Below are positions 57,288 through 64,000 of a DNA stretch of 64,000 nt, piece by piece. The stretch spans positions 124,001 through 188,000 of the forward strand of contig NZ_BDOQ01000001.1 of NCBI RefSeq assembly GCF_003112435.1, written 5' to 3'. The DNA comes from Novimethylophilus kurashikiensis. GTDB taxonomy: Bacteria; Pseudomonadota; Gammaproteobacteria; Burkholderiales; Methylophilaceae. Numbering within the stretch: the stretch's first letter is position 1; every line of letters starts with the position of its first letter. The position numbers and the translations under genes were made by a program. The notes below the pieces were generated by a model. That model ran no database searches. It was not told the origin of the DNA and worked only from the letters and a program-made list of their open reading frames with translations.

Positions 57288-57826
57288 TATTTAACCTCTT
57301 CATCTTCAACGTATTTGGAAAGCAGCACGCTTTGGAGCAGGACGAAGATGATCATCAATCCTGTCGCCCCGAACAGCTTGAAATTGACCCAGATGTTGGT
57401 CGGATAGTGAAAGGCCACATAGAGGTTGGCAATTCCCAACAGGGCGAAGAAAACTGCCCAGGCACGGTTGAGGTTACGCCACACCGGAGGTGGCAATTGC
57501 ACTTGTTGCTGCAGCATGTCGCGCAACAGATTTTTGTGCCAGATCAGTTCGGTCACGATCAGGATGGCGGCGAACATCCAATACAGTACGGTGGGCTTCC
57601 ACTTGATGAAGGTTTCGTCGTGCAACAGCAACGTGGCGCCGCCGAAGACTACGACAATGATGCCACTTGCCATCAGCATGCCGTCCACCTTGCCATGGCG
57701 CCATTTGACCCAGGCGATCTGGCATAAGGTCGCGATAATTGCGGCTGCCGTGGCGGCGAAGATGCCGCCTAGCTTGAAAATGGCAAAAAACAGGATGACG
57801 GGAAACAGGTCGAAGAGAAATTTCAT
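57287..57826 (-). CDS. yciB: YciB/IspZ inner membrane protein (septation protein A)
   Basis: 179-residue integral membrane protein with five helices. Starts [21 protein letters not shown] and contains [24 protein letters not shown] and [13 protein letters not shown]. The ATG at 57826 is preferred by family alignment; a TTG eight codons earlier is possible. Named for an intracellular septation phenotype in Shigella; acts at the cell envelope. Confidence 0.93.
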   Translation of the reverse strand: MKFLFDLFPVILFFAIFKLGGIFAATAAAIIATLCQIAWVKWRHGKVDGMLMASGIIVVVFGGATLLLHDETFIKWKPTVLYWMFAAILIVTELIWHKNLLRDMLQQQVQLPPPVWRNLNRAWAVFFALLGIANLYVAFHYPTNIWVNFKLFGATGLMIIFVLLQSVLLSKYVEDEEVK

Positions 57827-57960
57827 GCGACGTAACGGCGGCCCATTCAAGATGGGATTAAGACCGTAAGAGTTTACAAAAGCTCAATAATGAAATGCCG
57901 CAGGGAAGATTGCAAATGTTTTAGCAGAACTACCGAGCGGGGGAATCGGATTATTGGCGA

Positions 57961-58560
57961 TCAGGAAAGCGAGGATGCTGAATCGGACGGGGCAGAATCA
58001 TTCTGGCTTGGCTGTTTCTTCCCGCGTTTAGGTTTGTCGGTCGCGCTGTCGGAGTCTTTCTTGCCGCGCTTCTTTTCGATGGGTAGCAAAGACTCTTTTT
58101 CCTTGTCCTTTGCCAGCTTCGGGTCGAGCACTTCCCGTTTTTTGTCGTAGACGGCCTTCATTTCGTCGATGGTGATGATGCCGTCGTGATTGGCGTCGAT
58201 TTCATCGAAATGACGTGCCAGGCCCGGCATGTTTTCTTCGGCCTCGCTGCGTGAAATGCTGTTGTCGTGATCGGTATCTGCGCGTTGCAGGCGTTCCTGA
58301 ATCTTGAGGCGCATCAATTGGCGCCGCGATTCGATTTGGTCGTGATCGGGATAAACAGTGCCTGAATGATTTTGCAGGTCGTAATTGAAGCGCTGCCGTT
58401 CTTCCGGGCTCATGCGCTGTTCGAGGCTGGGGGGGGAAGGTTTGAGTTCTGAAGATTCTGGTGCGGAGGGCTGTTTGGAGACGTCCTGTTCGCTCGCATT
58501 GAGCGGAACATAAAGCGCCATCAGAAAAGCGGCGCCGGCAGTCAGAATCAAATTGTTCAT
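57961..58560 (-). CDS. Exported EF-hand calcium-binding protein
   Basis: 199 residues: signal peptide (about 1-22), a Ser/Pro/Glu spacer, two EF-hands (RADTDHDNSISRSEAEEN and DEIDANHDGIITIDEMKA, both with the D-x-D/N-x-D pattern) and a Lys/Ser-rich tail. It should bind Ca2+ in the periplasm. No operon partner. The gene lies about 2.5 kb from mxaL, and methanol dehydrogenase needs Ca2+, but a link is only a suggestion. Confidence 0.82.
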   Translation of the reverse strand: MNNLILTAGAAFLMALYVPLNASEQDVSKQPSAPESSELKPSPPSLEQRMSPEERQRFNYDLQNHSGTVYPDHDQIESRRQLMRLKIQERLQRADTDHDNSISRSEAEENMPGLARHFDEIDANHDGIITIDEMKAVYDKKREVLDPKLAKDKEKESLLPIEKKRGKKDSDSATDKPKRGKKQPSQNDSAPSDSASSLS

Positions 58561-58802
58561 ATAGTCGTCACGTCTCAGAAGCTGTTAAAACAAGGAGTTG
58601 TGTTTGGTTGCCCCTGATTTTTCAGCATTACATTTGCCCATGCTTATACTACTTTGTGATTCCGTATTCAATGTCCTGACCGACATTGTCGACCAAGTCT
58701 AACCCTAGAATTTTCCACGACTTTAAGTGCTTATTCAACCAATCCATCAACCCTGCCCCAACCATGGGCGTTTTTGAAAGGGAATGTACAGCGAAGGTGC
58801 AA

Positions 58803-58822
58803 GTTAACAATTGATTGTTAAC
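58803..58822. promoter_or_regulatory. 20-bp inverted repeat upstream of ompR
   Basis: GTTAACAA-TTGA-TTGTTAAC: perfect 8-base arms, 106 bases before the ATG. A likely regulator-binding site. Confidence 0.45.
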
Positions 58823-58863
58823 CAGTTATTTCTATTCGTCGGCTGAATGTAAGTGATTTGTAA

Positions 58864-58880
58864 CAATTGCGATGCAATTG
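58864..58880. promoter_or_regulatory. 17-bp inverted repeat upstream of ompR
   Basis: CAATTGC-GAT-GCAATTG: perfect 7-base arms, 48 bases before the ATG of ompR and so within the probable promoter or leader. Confidence 0.45.
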
Positions 58881-58927
58881 ATTTAAACTTGTTGAATGCC
58901 GTTGTAACCTCGGTAAAATCGCCAATT

Positions 58928-59629
58928 ATGAGTAAACGGATATTAGTCGTCGACGACGATGTGCGCTTGCGCGAGTTGCTGGTTCGCTATTTGAGCGAGC
59001 AAGGCTATGCTGTGGAAGCGGCCAGCGATGGGGCGGCCATGGACAAGCTTCTTGCGCAGCAAGAATACGACCTGCTCGTGCTCGATCTCATGATGCCGGG
59101 AGAAGACGGCCTCACCATTTGCCGTCGCTTGCGCGGCACCGGCAAGGATATCCCGATCGTCATGTTGACGGCCAAGGGGGATGAGGTCGATCGTATCGTG
59201 GGCCTGGAAATGGGCGCAGACGATTACTTGCCCAAACCTTTCAACCCTCGTGAACTCCTGGCCCGCATCAATGCCGTATTGCGTCGCCGCGCGCCTGCTG
59301 AACCCGAAGTTGCCGATACTGCGCTCAATTTCGGCCCGTTCCGTCTCGAAATCATCACGCGCCGCCTGATTCGCGGCGACGAAGTCATTTCTCTGACCAG
59401 CGGGGAATTTAACCTGCTGCATGTGCTGGTTACGCATCCCCGCCAGCCGCTTTCTCGCGACCGCTTGATGGAATTGGCGCGAGGACGAGAAATGGACGCC
59501 TTCGACCGCAGCATCGACGTGCAAATCTCGCGTTTGCGCAAACTTATTGAACCTGAACCTTCCTCTCCCCGTTACATCCAGACGGTCTGGGGCTACGGCT
59601 ACGTCTTCGTTCCCGACGAGCAGTCATGA
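58928..59629 (+). CDS. ompR: OmpR-type response regulator
   Basis: 233-residue regulator. Receiver with VVDDDVRLRELL, phosphoacceptor Asp53 (VLDLMMPGEDG), Thr in MLTAKG and Lys in PKPFNP. Winged helix with TSGEFNLLHVLVTHPRQPLS and RYIQTVWGYGYVFVPDE. Its partner EnvZ follows with ATGA overlap. The closest model is the OmpR/EnvZ osmotic stress pair, which regulates porins. Confidence 0.94.
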   Translation: MSKRILVVDDDVRLRELLVRYLSEQGYAVEAASDGAAMDKLLAQQEYDLLVLDLMMPGEDGLTICRRLRGTGKDIPIVMLTAKGDEVDRIVGLEMGADDYLPKPFNPRELLARINAVLRRRAPAEPEVADTALNFGPFRLEIITRRLIRGDEVISLTSGEFNLLHVLVTHPRQPLSRDRLMELARGREMDAFDRSIDVQISRLRKLIEPEPSSPRYIQTVWGYGYVFVPDEQS

Positions 59630-60942
59630 GCCTGGTGCCGCGTACGCTCCAGGCACGCATTGTCGTGCTTATTTTGCTGTTGCTGGCTGTCGGCCAGTAC
59701 CTCGCCCTGCGGCTGTTCGACGAATTCGAGCTGGAACCCCGTGCCGCCGCCGGCGCCTTGCAAATTGTCAGTACTGTCAAGCTCACACGTCTTGCCGTCC
59801 TGGCCGCGCAGGACGACCGTCGACTCGATTTGCTCCAGGAACTCAACCAGAGCGAAGGCATCCGCATTTATTCCTTCGATCCCCTCGAAGAAATCGACCC
59901 GCTGCCTAACGATCCGCTAATCCAGCGCATCGCTAAAAAAGTGCGCGAGCAGTTGGGCGATAAGACCATCATCGCGGTGAACCATCTCGATCTTCCCGGA
60001 TTGTGGGTGAGCTTCGATATCGGCATCGACGACTACTGGTTGGTCATTCCCAGTATCAAGACTTCGCATCCCATTCCATGGCAGTGGATGGGTTGGGGGG
60101 CTGTGGTGCTGGTGTTGTCGCTGTTCGGTGCATGGCTCATCATGGGGCGCATCAATCGGCCGTTGCGCCAATTAGCCCAGGCTGCAGATGCTATCGGCCG
60201 GGGAGAGCGCGTCAACAAGCTGCCCGAGGCCGGAGCAGTGGAATTTGCCCGCGTGACCCATGCCTTCAACGAAATGAGCGAAGCTTTGGCGCGTACCGAG
60301 GCCGATCGAAATCTGCTGCTGGGGGGGGTGTCCCACGACCTGCGTACACCGTTGGCGCGACTGCGTTTGTCGGTGGAAATGCTGGACCAAGAGACTGACC
60401 TCAAGTCGGGCATGGTGCAGGACATCGACGACATGGATGCCATCATTCGCCAGTTCCTGGCCTACGTGCGGGGTGCTGAAGGCGAGGTTGAGGTGACGGG
60501 CGACGTCAATCAGTTGATTCGTGATATCTCCGAACGGTATGAGCGTCAGGGGCGTCGGCCAACACTTGAGCTAGGTCGCGTTCCCCAGTTTGCTTTCCGC
60601 CCACTCGCCATGCAGCGCTTGATTACCAACTTGGTGGACAACGCTTATCACTACGGCGGAAGCTCGGTGACAGTTCAAACCCGCGTCAAGGACAGCCGCT
60701 TGATGCTAAGCGTGCTGGATCGCGGTCCCGGTTTGCCGGAAGGCGAAACCGAACGTCTCTTGCGTCCGTTCGAGCGACTGGACACGTCGCGGGGCCGAGA
60801 AGGCGGCTCCGGATTGGGGCTTGCCATCGCCACTCGCATCGCGCGCCTACACGATGGGGAAATCAAGCTCAAGAACCGCAAGGATGGCGGCTTGGAGGCG
60901 ATGGTGATCATCCCCTTGAAGCCGGAAATCCGGCTGTTCTAG
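59626..60942 (+). CDS. envZ: EnvZ-type osmosensor histidine kinase
   Basis: 438-residue inner-membrane kinase. Transmembrane helices near 10-28 and 154-174, a periplasmic region between, HAMP (about 176-228), dimerisation domain with the phosphorylated His237 in GGVSHDLRTPLARLRL, and ATPase domain with LVDNAYHYGG, DRGPGLPE and GGSGLGLAIATR. It overlaps ompR by four bases. It converges on mxaL. Confidence 0.94.
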   Translation: MSLVPRTLQARIVVLILLLLAVGQYLALRLFDEFELEPRAAAGALQIVSTVKLTRLAVLAAQDDRRLDLLQELNQSEGIRIYSFDPLEEIDPLPNDPLIQRIAKKVREQLGDKTIIAVNHLDLPGLWVSFDIGIDDYWLVIPSIKTSHPIPWQWMGWGAVVLVLSLFGAWLIMGRINRPLRQLAQAADAIGRGERVNKLPEAGAVEFARVTHAFNEMSEALARTEADRNLLLGGVSHDLRTPLARLRLSVEMLDQETDLKSGMVQDIDDMDAIIRQFLAYVRGAEGEVEVTGDVNQLIRDISERYERQGRRPTLELGRVPQFAFRPLAMQRLITNLVDNAYHYGGSSVTVQTRVKDSRLMLSVLDRGPGLPEGETERLLRPFERLDTSRGREGGSGLGLAIATRIARLHDGEIKLKNRKDGGLEAMVIIPLKPEIRLF

Positions 60943-60970
60943 GGCTGATTATTCTTTAAGTTGCTCCGGG

Positions 60971-60992
60971 AGAGCTTCCGCCAGGAGGCTCT
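60971..60992. terminator. Weak hairpin between envZ and mxaL
   Basis: AGAGCTTCC / GGAGGCTCT: nine pairs, one a G-U, loop GCCA. No T run on either side, so termination of either convergent transcript is only possible. Confidence 0.35.
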
Positions 60993-61005
60993 GTCGGTTC
61001 TGAGA

Positions 61006-61977
61006 TCAGCTCCGGCGCAACAGGCGCAGGTGCTTCAGCACGGCGAGCGGATGCTTGGGGAAATGAGCCGCCAGCAATAGTAGCGCTGCCAGCGCGGCGA
61101 GGATGTCCTGAATCTCGAACGGTGCAATATCGCGGCGTGCCGGTTTCTGTTCTTTCATCGCCGACAGTATCGAATGCAGGCTATCGCCTCGCACATAAAC
61201 GCCGCTCACTTCCTTCGCCAGCGACTTCATGTAGTCCTCATCCAGCTTGGATAGATAACGGTCGCCTTCGCCGGCCGCCACGTTGTTGTCGCGCACCCCC
61301 AGGTTCTGCTCCGAGATTTGGGCGATGCCTGGCTGCATGGCAAAACTGTCACCCGCCCAATAGCCGATCAACTGGTTTTTTTCGTCCAGCTTGGGGATCG
61401 CTGTTCCTTTCCCGCTGCCGACACCAACCAGTAGCCAACCGTTGCCGCCCTGGAAATTGGTCAGGTCGCGGGTATTGAAAGCATGCAGGCGAGGGGCTTC
61501 TTCACCGTCGGTGAAAAAAACGACTTGCGCAGGCTCAGGCAGGGATCGCAGGGTGCGGGCAACAGACAGCATGCTTTCGCGGATGCGGCTATTGCCCGAC
61601 CACGCCATGCGCCAGTCCAAATGATCGATCGTATCCTGGATCGCGGCATAGTTGGCGCAGACCTCGATGGGCGCGTAAATGTCGGCCACGCTCACCCCGG
61701 CAAATAGCGCCAGGCTCATACGCGTGCCGCACGGCATTTGTGAAACGATATCGTGCAGCGTCTGGCGGGTATAGGCGATACGACTCACAGCTTTGCCGTT
61801 GAGTGTGGCATCTTCCACGTTCATGCTCTGGGAGATATCCACCACGAACATGTAGCTGTAGATGTTGCGCTGTACCGGAACTGTGGGTTTGAAGAGCGCG
61901 ACAATGAGCAGCACCAGGGCCGCTGACAGCAGGGCTGCATCGCGGTGATGGCGTAAGTAATCGAACAGTTTTCTCAT
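61006..61977 (-). CDS. mxaL: MxaL, von Willebrand factor A protein of methanol dehydrogenase maturation
   Basis: 323 residues with a von Willebrand A domain (about 45-225). MIDAS metal site DISQSMN, and a FFTDGEEAP loop. Transmembrane helices at about 14-31 and near 295-315. MxaA, MxaK and MxaL are needed for Ca2+ insertion into methanol dehydrogenase. Gene order (after mxaA, mxaC, mxaK) and domain agree. Alternative: a BatA/BatB-like aerotolerance protein; the MxaA- and MxaK-like neighbours argue against it. It is the last gene of the operon here, with no mxaD following. Confidence 0.85.
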   Translation of the reverse strand: MRKLFDYLRHHRDAALLSAALVLLIVALFKPTVPVQRNIYSYMFVVDISQSMNVEDATLNGKAVSRIAYTRQTLHDIVSQMPCGTRMSLALFAGVSVADIYAPIEVCANYAAIQDTIDHLDWRMAWSGNSRIRESMLSVARTLRSLPEPAQVVFFTDGEEAPRLHAFNTRDLTNFQGGNGWLLVGVGSGKGTAIPKLDEKNQLIGYWAGDSFAMQPGIAQISEQNLGVRDNNVAAGEGDRYLSKLDEDYMKSLAKEVSGVYVRGDSLHSILSAMKEQKPARRDIAPFEIQDILAALAALLLLAAHFPKHPLAVLKHLRLLRRS

Positions 61978-61992
61978 TACCCTATCCCCGGC

Positions 61993-62529
61993 TTAAGGCA
62001 GGCCGACCGGAATGTTGCCCATGATCAACCCTGGTGTATCCGATTCGCCCACACCAGGTGTCGGCGTTGCCGGCAGCATGGTGAGCAGGCGGTCCAGGTT
62101 ATGGCGGGTATCCCAATGGCTGTTGTCGAGCTTGAGCGACTGCACGTAGGCTGACTTGGCCTGACGCATCAGGTATTCGGCCTCGGCGCGAACGGTGATA
62201 TTGGTGCCGTTGATGGCGAGCCCGCGCAGGAAGAAGATATTGCCGATGTTGTGCTGCACTGCCGAACGATGGTTCGCGTCCCCCACTTCAGCCAATTGCA
62301 GGAACTGCAAGGTCGCGTCCTTGTAGCGGCCGCTGTTGGCGAGCCAGTAAGCGGTCGAGAACTTGGCCTCGTAGGATTGGGTATCGGTCGTTGGTGTCTT
62401 GCCGTGCGATACCGCCTGATTGAAGGCATCAATCTGGTGTATACGATACACCTGCGAAGCCGCGCCCGCAGCGCTAGCCACGGCGACTGCCGCGAGTACC
62501 CAGGTCAATGTCTTTGCGCTCAGTGCCAC
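61993..62529 (-). CDS. mxaK: MxaK, methanol dehydrogenase maturation protein
   Basis: 178 residues. The GTG at 62529 is the preferred start because GGAGGT stands six bases before it; the frame runs further upstream through mxaC without a site. One N-terminal transmembrane helix (about 8-26), then a periplasmic TPR-like region (YEAKFSTAYWLANSGRYKDA, HNIGNIFFLRGL, YVQSLKLDNSHWDTRHNL). Overlaps the mxaC stop by 10 bases. Required with MxaA and MxaL for Ca2+ insertion in characterised methylotrophs. Confidence 0.85.
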   Translation of the reverse strand: MALSAKTLTWVLAAVAVASAAGAASQVYRIHQIDAFNQAVSHGKTPTTDTQSYEAKFSTAYWLANSGRYKDATLQFLQLAEVGDANHRSAVQHNIGNIFFLRGLAINGTNITVRAEAEYLMRQAKSAYVQSLKLDNSHWDTRHNLDRLLTMLPATPTPGVGESDTPGLIMGNIPVGLP

Positions 62530-63497
62530 GATCTTACCTCCAGATATTTCACGCCCAGCAGCAGCGCGATCATGAATGCCGCCAGGAAAAAGCAATGCTG
62601 CGAGAAGTCGCGCCCCGGAATTTGCTCCACGTAGCGGATGGGTTTCTTCTCCTTGCTGTTGATGTCCTCGATGGCCATCGCCAGCGATTTCGGATCTTCC
62701 GCCTCGTAGGCGTGGAAGGGAGACTTCAGCGTTTTAAAGTACTCGTACAATTCGATTTCTGGCGGCAGCGCTGCGTTCTCAGGCGGCTTGTAGTTGGTAT
62801 CAAAAATACTCAGGCCACCCGGCTGGCGCAGCACGATCCAGTACAGCGTGATGTGCATGTGGTCCAGCCAATCGCGTACCTTTTGCTGCACGTCGTCGCT
62901 CACGCGGCCGGCGCCGTCGGACAGTAGGATGATGGCGCGCGAACCGGAGTCCGGTACCTTGTCGAACAGCGCGATGCCCGATGTCAAGCCGCTGCCGATG
63001 TTGGTCTGGAACAGCGCCGTGCCTGCGGCTGCCTGAACGGCGGCGAGAATGGCTTCGCGGTTTTGCGTCAGCGGCATCACGTACATGGCCGAGTTACTGA
63101 ACGTCACCATGCCGAACATGTCGTTCTTGCGTTGGTTGATGAACTGTGTGATCAAGCGGCTGGCGGCTGCCGATTTGGTTTCGCCCACGCGGCCGTTGGT
63201 AGTGCCGGAGAAGGGATCGTCCATACTGGCGCTGCGGTCGATGACGAGGGCGATTTGTGCGCCTTCGCCGATTTTTTCCACTTGCTGCTGAGCGCTATGC
63301 GGCCCGGCCATTCCCAACAGAATAAACAATAGGGCGAGCGCCGCAAGAATTTTCAGCAGTAGTCCGACGAGGTCGGACAGCGGATCGCTGGGTAACAGTT
63401 GTAGCCACGAGTAAGCACGGCTGTGATGGCGTTCCAGCAGCAGCGGTAATGCCGCCAGCGGCAGCAAAAAGAGTATCCAAGGGGTGTCAAAACTCAC
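62520..63497 (-). CDS. mxaC: MxaC, von Willebrand factor A protein
   Basis: 325 residues. Transmembrane helices near 6-20, 46-62 and 300-320, and a von Willebrand A domain (about 80-265) with MIDAS DRSASMDDPFSG and LLSDGAGRVS. It starts at GTG overlapping the mxaA stop (GTGA) and ends inside mxaK. MxaC is a conserved mxa operon protein of unknown precise role. Confidence 0.85.
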   Translation of the reverse strand: MSFDTPWILFLLPLAALPLLLERHHSRAYSWLQLLPSDPLSDLVGLLLKILAALALLFILLGMAGPHSAQQQVEKIGEGAQIALVIDRSASMDDPFSGTTNGRVGETKSAAASRLITQFINQRKNDMFGMVTFSNSAMYVMPLTQNREAILAAVQAAAGTALFQTNIGSGLTSGIALFDKVPDSGSRAIILLSDGAGRVSDDVQQKVRDWLDHMHITLYWIVLRQPGGLSIFDTNYKPPENAALPPEIELYEYFKTLKSPFHAYEAEDPKSLAMAIEDINSKEKKPIRYVEQIPGRDFSQHCFFLAAFMIALLLGVKYLEVRSWH

Positions 63498-64000
63498 TTC
63501 ATACCCCGTTCACAATTGCGGCAAGCCAGGCAGAACTGGCGCAGCCAAGCCATAGGCGCTTGATCGAGGCCATGCGGTGCCGTGGGTTCGAAGAACACGT
63601 GGCGCGACAGCTTGAAGAATTGATCCAGCCCTGCCGTGACGGGCAAGAAGCCCGGCTTGCTTTCAAGCAATCCCGTCGCGTTGAACACCGTGCTGCCCGC
63701 GGTTTTGTTGAGTGCTTCATGTACCCGGACGACAGCCTTTTTCAGACCCTCGTCGTCCGCCGGCAGTTTGCGTAACTCGCGATAGGCCTTGGCGAACGGA
63801 CCGCCCATGCGGGGCAGCCAGGTGTTGACGCCCAGCACATAGAGCAAGCCCACCAGGGAGAGTGCGAACACGGCCAAACATGCTTTAAGCGCTAGTTGAT
63901 GACGGCTATCGTCCATCAAGAAAGGTCCGCGGAACGGGCTCATGTCCTTTTCCACGATCACTTGGCCGTAGGTGGCAATAGGCGAGATACGGAAATTCCA
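63494..64000 (-). CDS. mxaA: MxaA C-terminal part (cut by window edge)
   Basis: 169 residues of the C-terminal end; the gene continues beyond the window. A transmembrane helix (about residues 40-65 of the visible part, AVFALSLVGLLYVLGVNTWL) is followed by GGPFAKAYRELRKLP, EALNKTAGSTVFN and a Cys-containing tail FCLACRNCERGMK. Periplasmic N-terminal and cytoplasmic C-terminal halves fit MxaA. Coupled to mxaC. Confidence 0.78.
   Translation of the reverse strand, partial: WNFRISPIATYGQVIVEKDMSPFRGPFLMDDSRHQLALKACLAVFALSLVGLLYVLGVNTWLPRMGGPFAKAYRELRKLPADDEGLKKAVVRVHEALNKTAGSTVFNATGLLESKPGFLPVTAGLDQFFKLSRHVFFEPTAPHGLDQAPMAWLRQFCLACRNCERGMK

Larger units (their letters stand above)
58561..58927. 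other. Upstream region of ompR, AT-rich, with two palindromes
   Basis: 367 bases without a supported gene. AT-rich towards the right, with the inverted repeats at 58803-58822 and 58864-58880 listed separately. The frame of ompR remains open back to 58853 but the ATG at 58928 begins the conserved domain. Confidence 0.45.

Noticed and set aside
61006-63497. BatA/BatB-type aerotolerance locus
   Set aside because: The two von Willebrand proteins would fit, but the MxaK-like TPR protein between them and the MxaA-like C-terminus upstream fit the mxa operon better. The absence of mxaF in the window leaves a small doubt.

Overview
The window comes from a Gram-negative, most likely betaproteobacterial, methylotroph. 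Two facts point there. The right edge (61006-64000, minus) reads as mxaA-mxaC-mxaK-mxaL, the maturation genes of calcium/PQQ methanol dehydrogenase. The housekeeping blocks (ftsK-lolA, yciB-yciI-bolA-ppiC, ispD-ispF, Kdo hydroxylase, OmpA porin, parvulin) are proteobacterial in type and order. A member of Methylophilaceae is my best guess, but genus assignment needs 16S or marker genes that are not in the window. There are no rRNA genes, CRISPR arrays, insertion sequences or tRNA genes that I could recognise.

Layout. 1-1441: a two-component system, with the kinase cut by the window edge. 1442-3093: ammonium transporter behind a sigma-54 promoter and ended by a terminator. 3247-8650: a visibly AT-richer block with a CHASE3 kinase/NarL-type regulator pair and two cyclic-di-GMP proteins. 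9042-12334: OmpA, a Kef-type antiporter and a small conserved protein. 12401-13080: DnaA-box-like sites, a tandem-hairpin candidate small RNA, and a DUF465 protein. 13109-16303: a periplasmic NMT1/THI5-like sensor fused to PAS-PAS-GGDEF-EAL. 16598-18249: a zinc formaldehyde/alcohol dehydrogenase with an unknown membrane-anchored partner. 18268-29505: a glycan gene cluster with three GT9 heptosyltransferase-like proteins, a GT2, two GT4 proteins, a GmhB-like phosphatase, an SDR, DUF4254 and DUF2795 proteins and an Atm1-like ABC exporter. 29906-31626: small envelope and stress-type proteins. 32045-35684: an Rrf2/NsrR-type Fe-S regulator and two cyclic-di-GMP proteins. 35707-38169: an AmmeMemoRadiSam locus (radical SAM enzyme plus a Memo-AMMECR1 fusion). 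38252-39417: ispD-ispF. 39622-41919: a three-gene blue-light/cyclic-di-GMP module (GGEEF, BLUF, EAL). 41916-54463: Smr protein, thioredoxin reductase, peroxiredoxin, Kdo hydroxylase, ftsK, lolA, phosphoglucomutase, transaldolase, phosphomannomutase/phosphoglucomutase and hemN. 54480-55590: an AT-rich scar with a TonB-like gene and the 3' end of a broken pilY1. 55901-60942: ppiC-bolA-yciI-yciB, an EF-hand protein and ompR-envZ. 61006-64000: the mxa genes.

How it works together. Seven proteins carry GGDEF and/or EAL domains; four GGDEF domains look active and keep an RxxD inhibitory site, while two are degenerate and probably leave their proteins as phosphodiesterases. Inputs include phospho-relay, GAF, PAS, a periplasmic small-molecule sensor and blue light, so this stretch is heavily devoted to second-messenger signalling. 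Carbon metabolism is represented by methanol oxidation maturation factors, a possible formaldehyde dehydrogenase, transaldolase and two phosphohexomutases. The best candidates for undescribed biology are the glycan cluster at 18268-29505, the BLUF/GGEEF/EAL trio, the AmmeMemoRadiSam locus and the tandem-hairpin RNA candidate near 12.65 kb. All calls rest on reading the sequence and recalled family knowledge; no database search was run.
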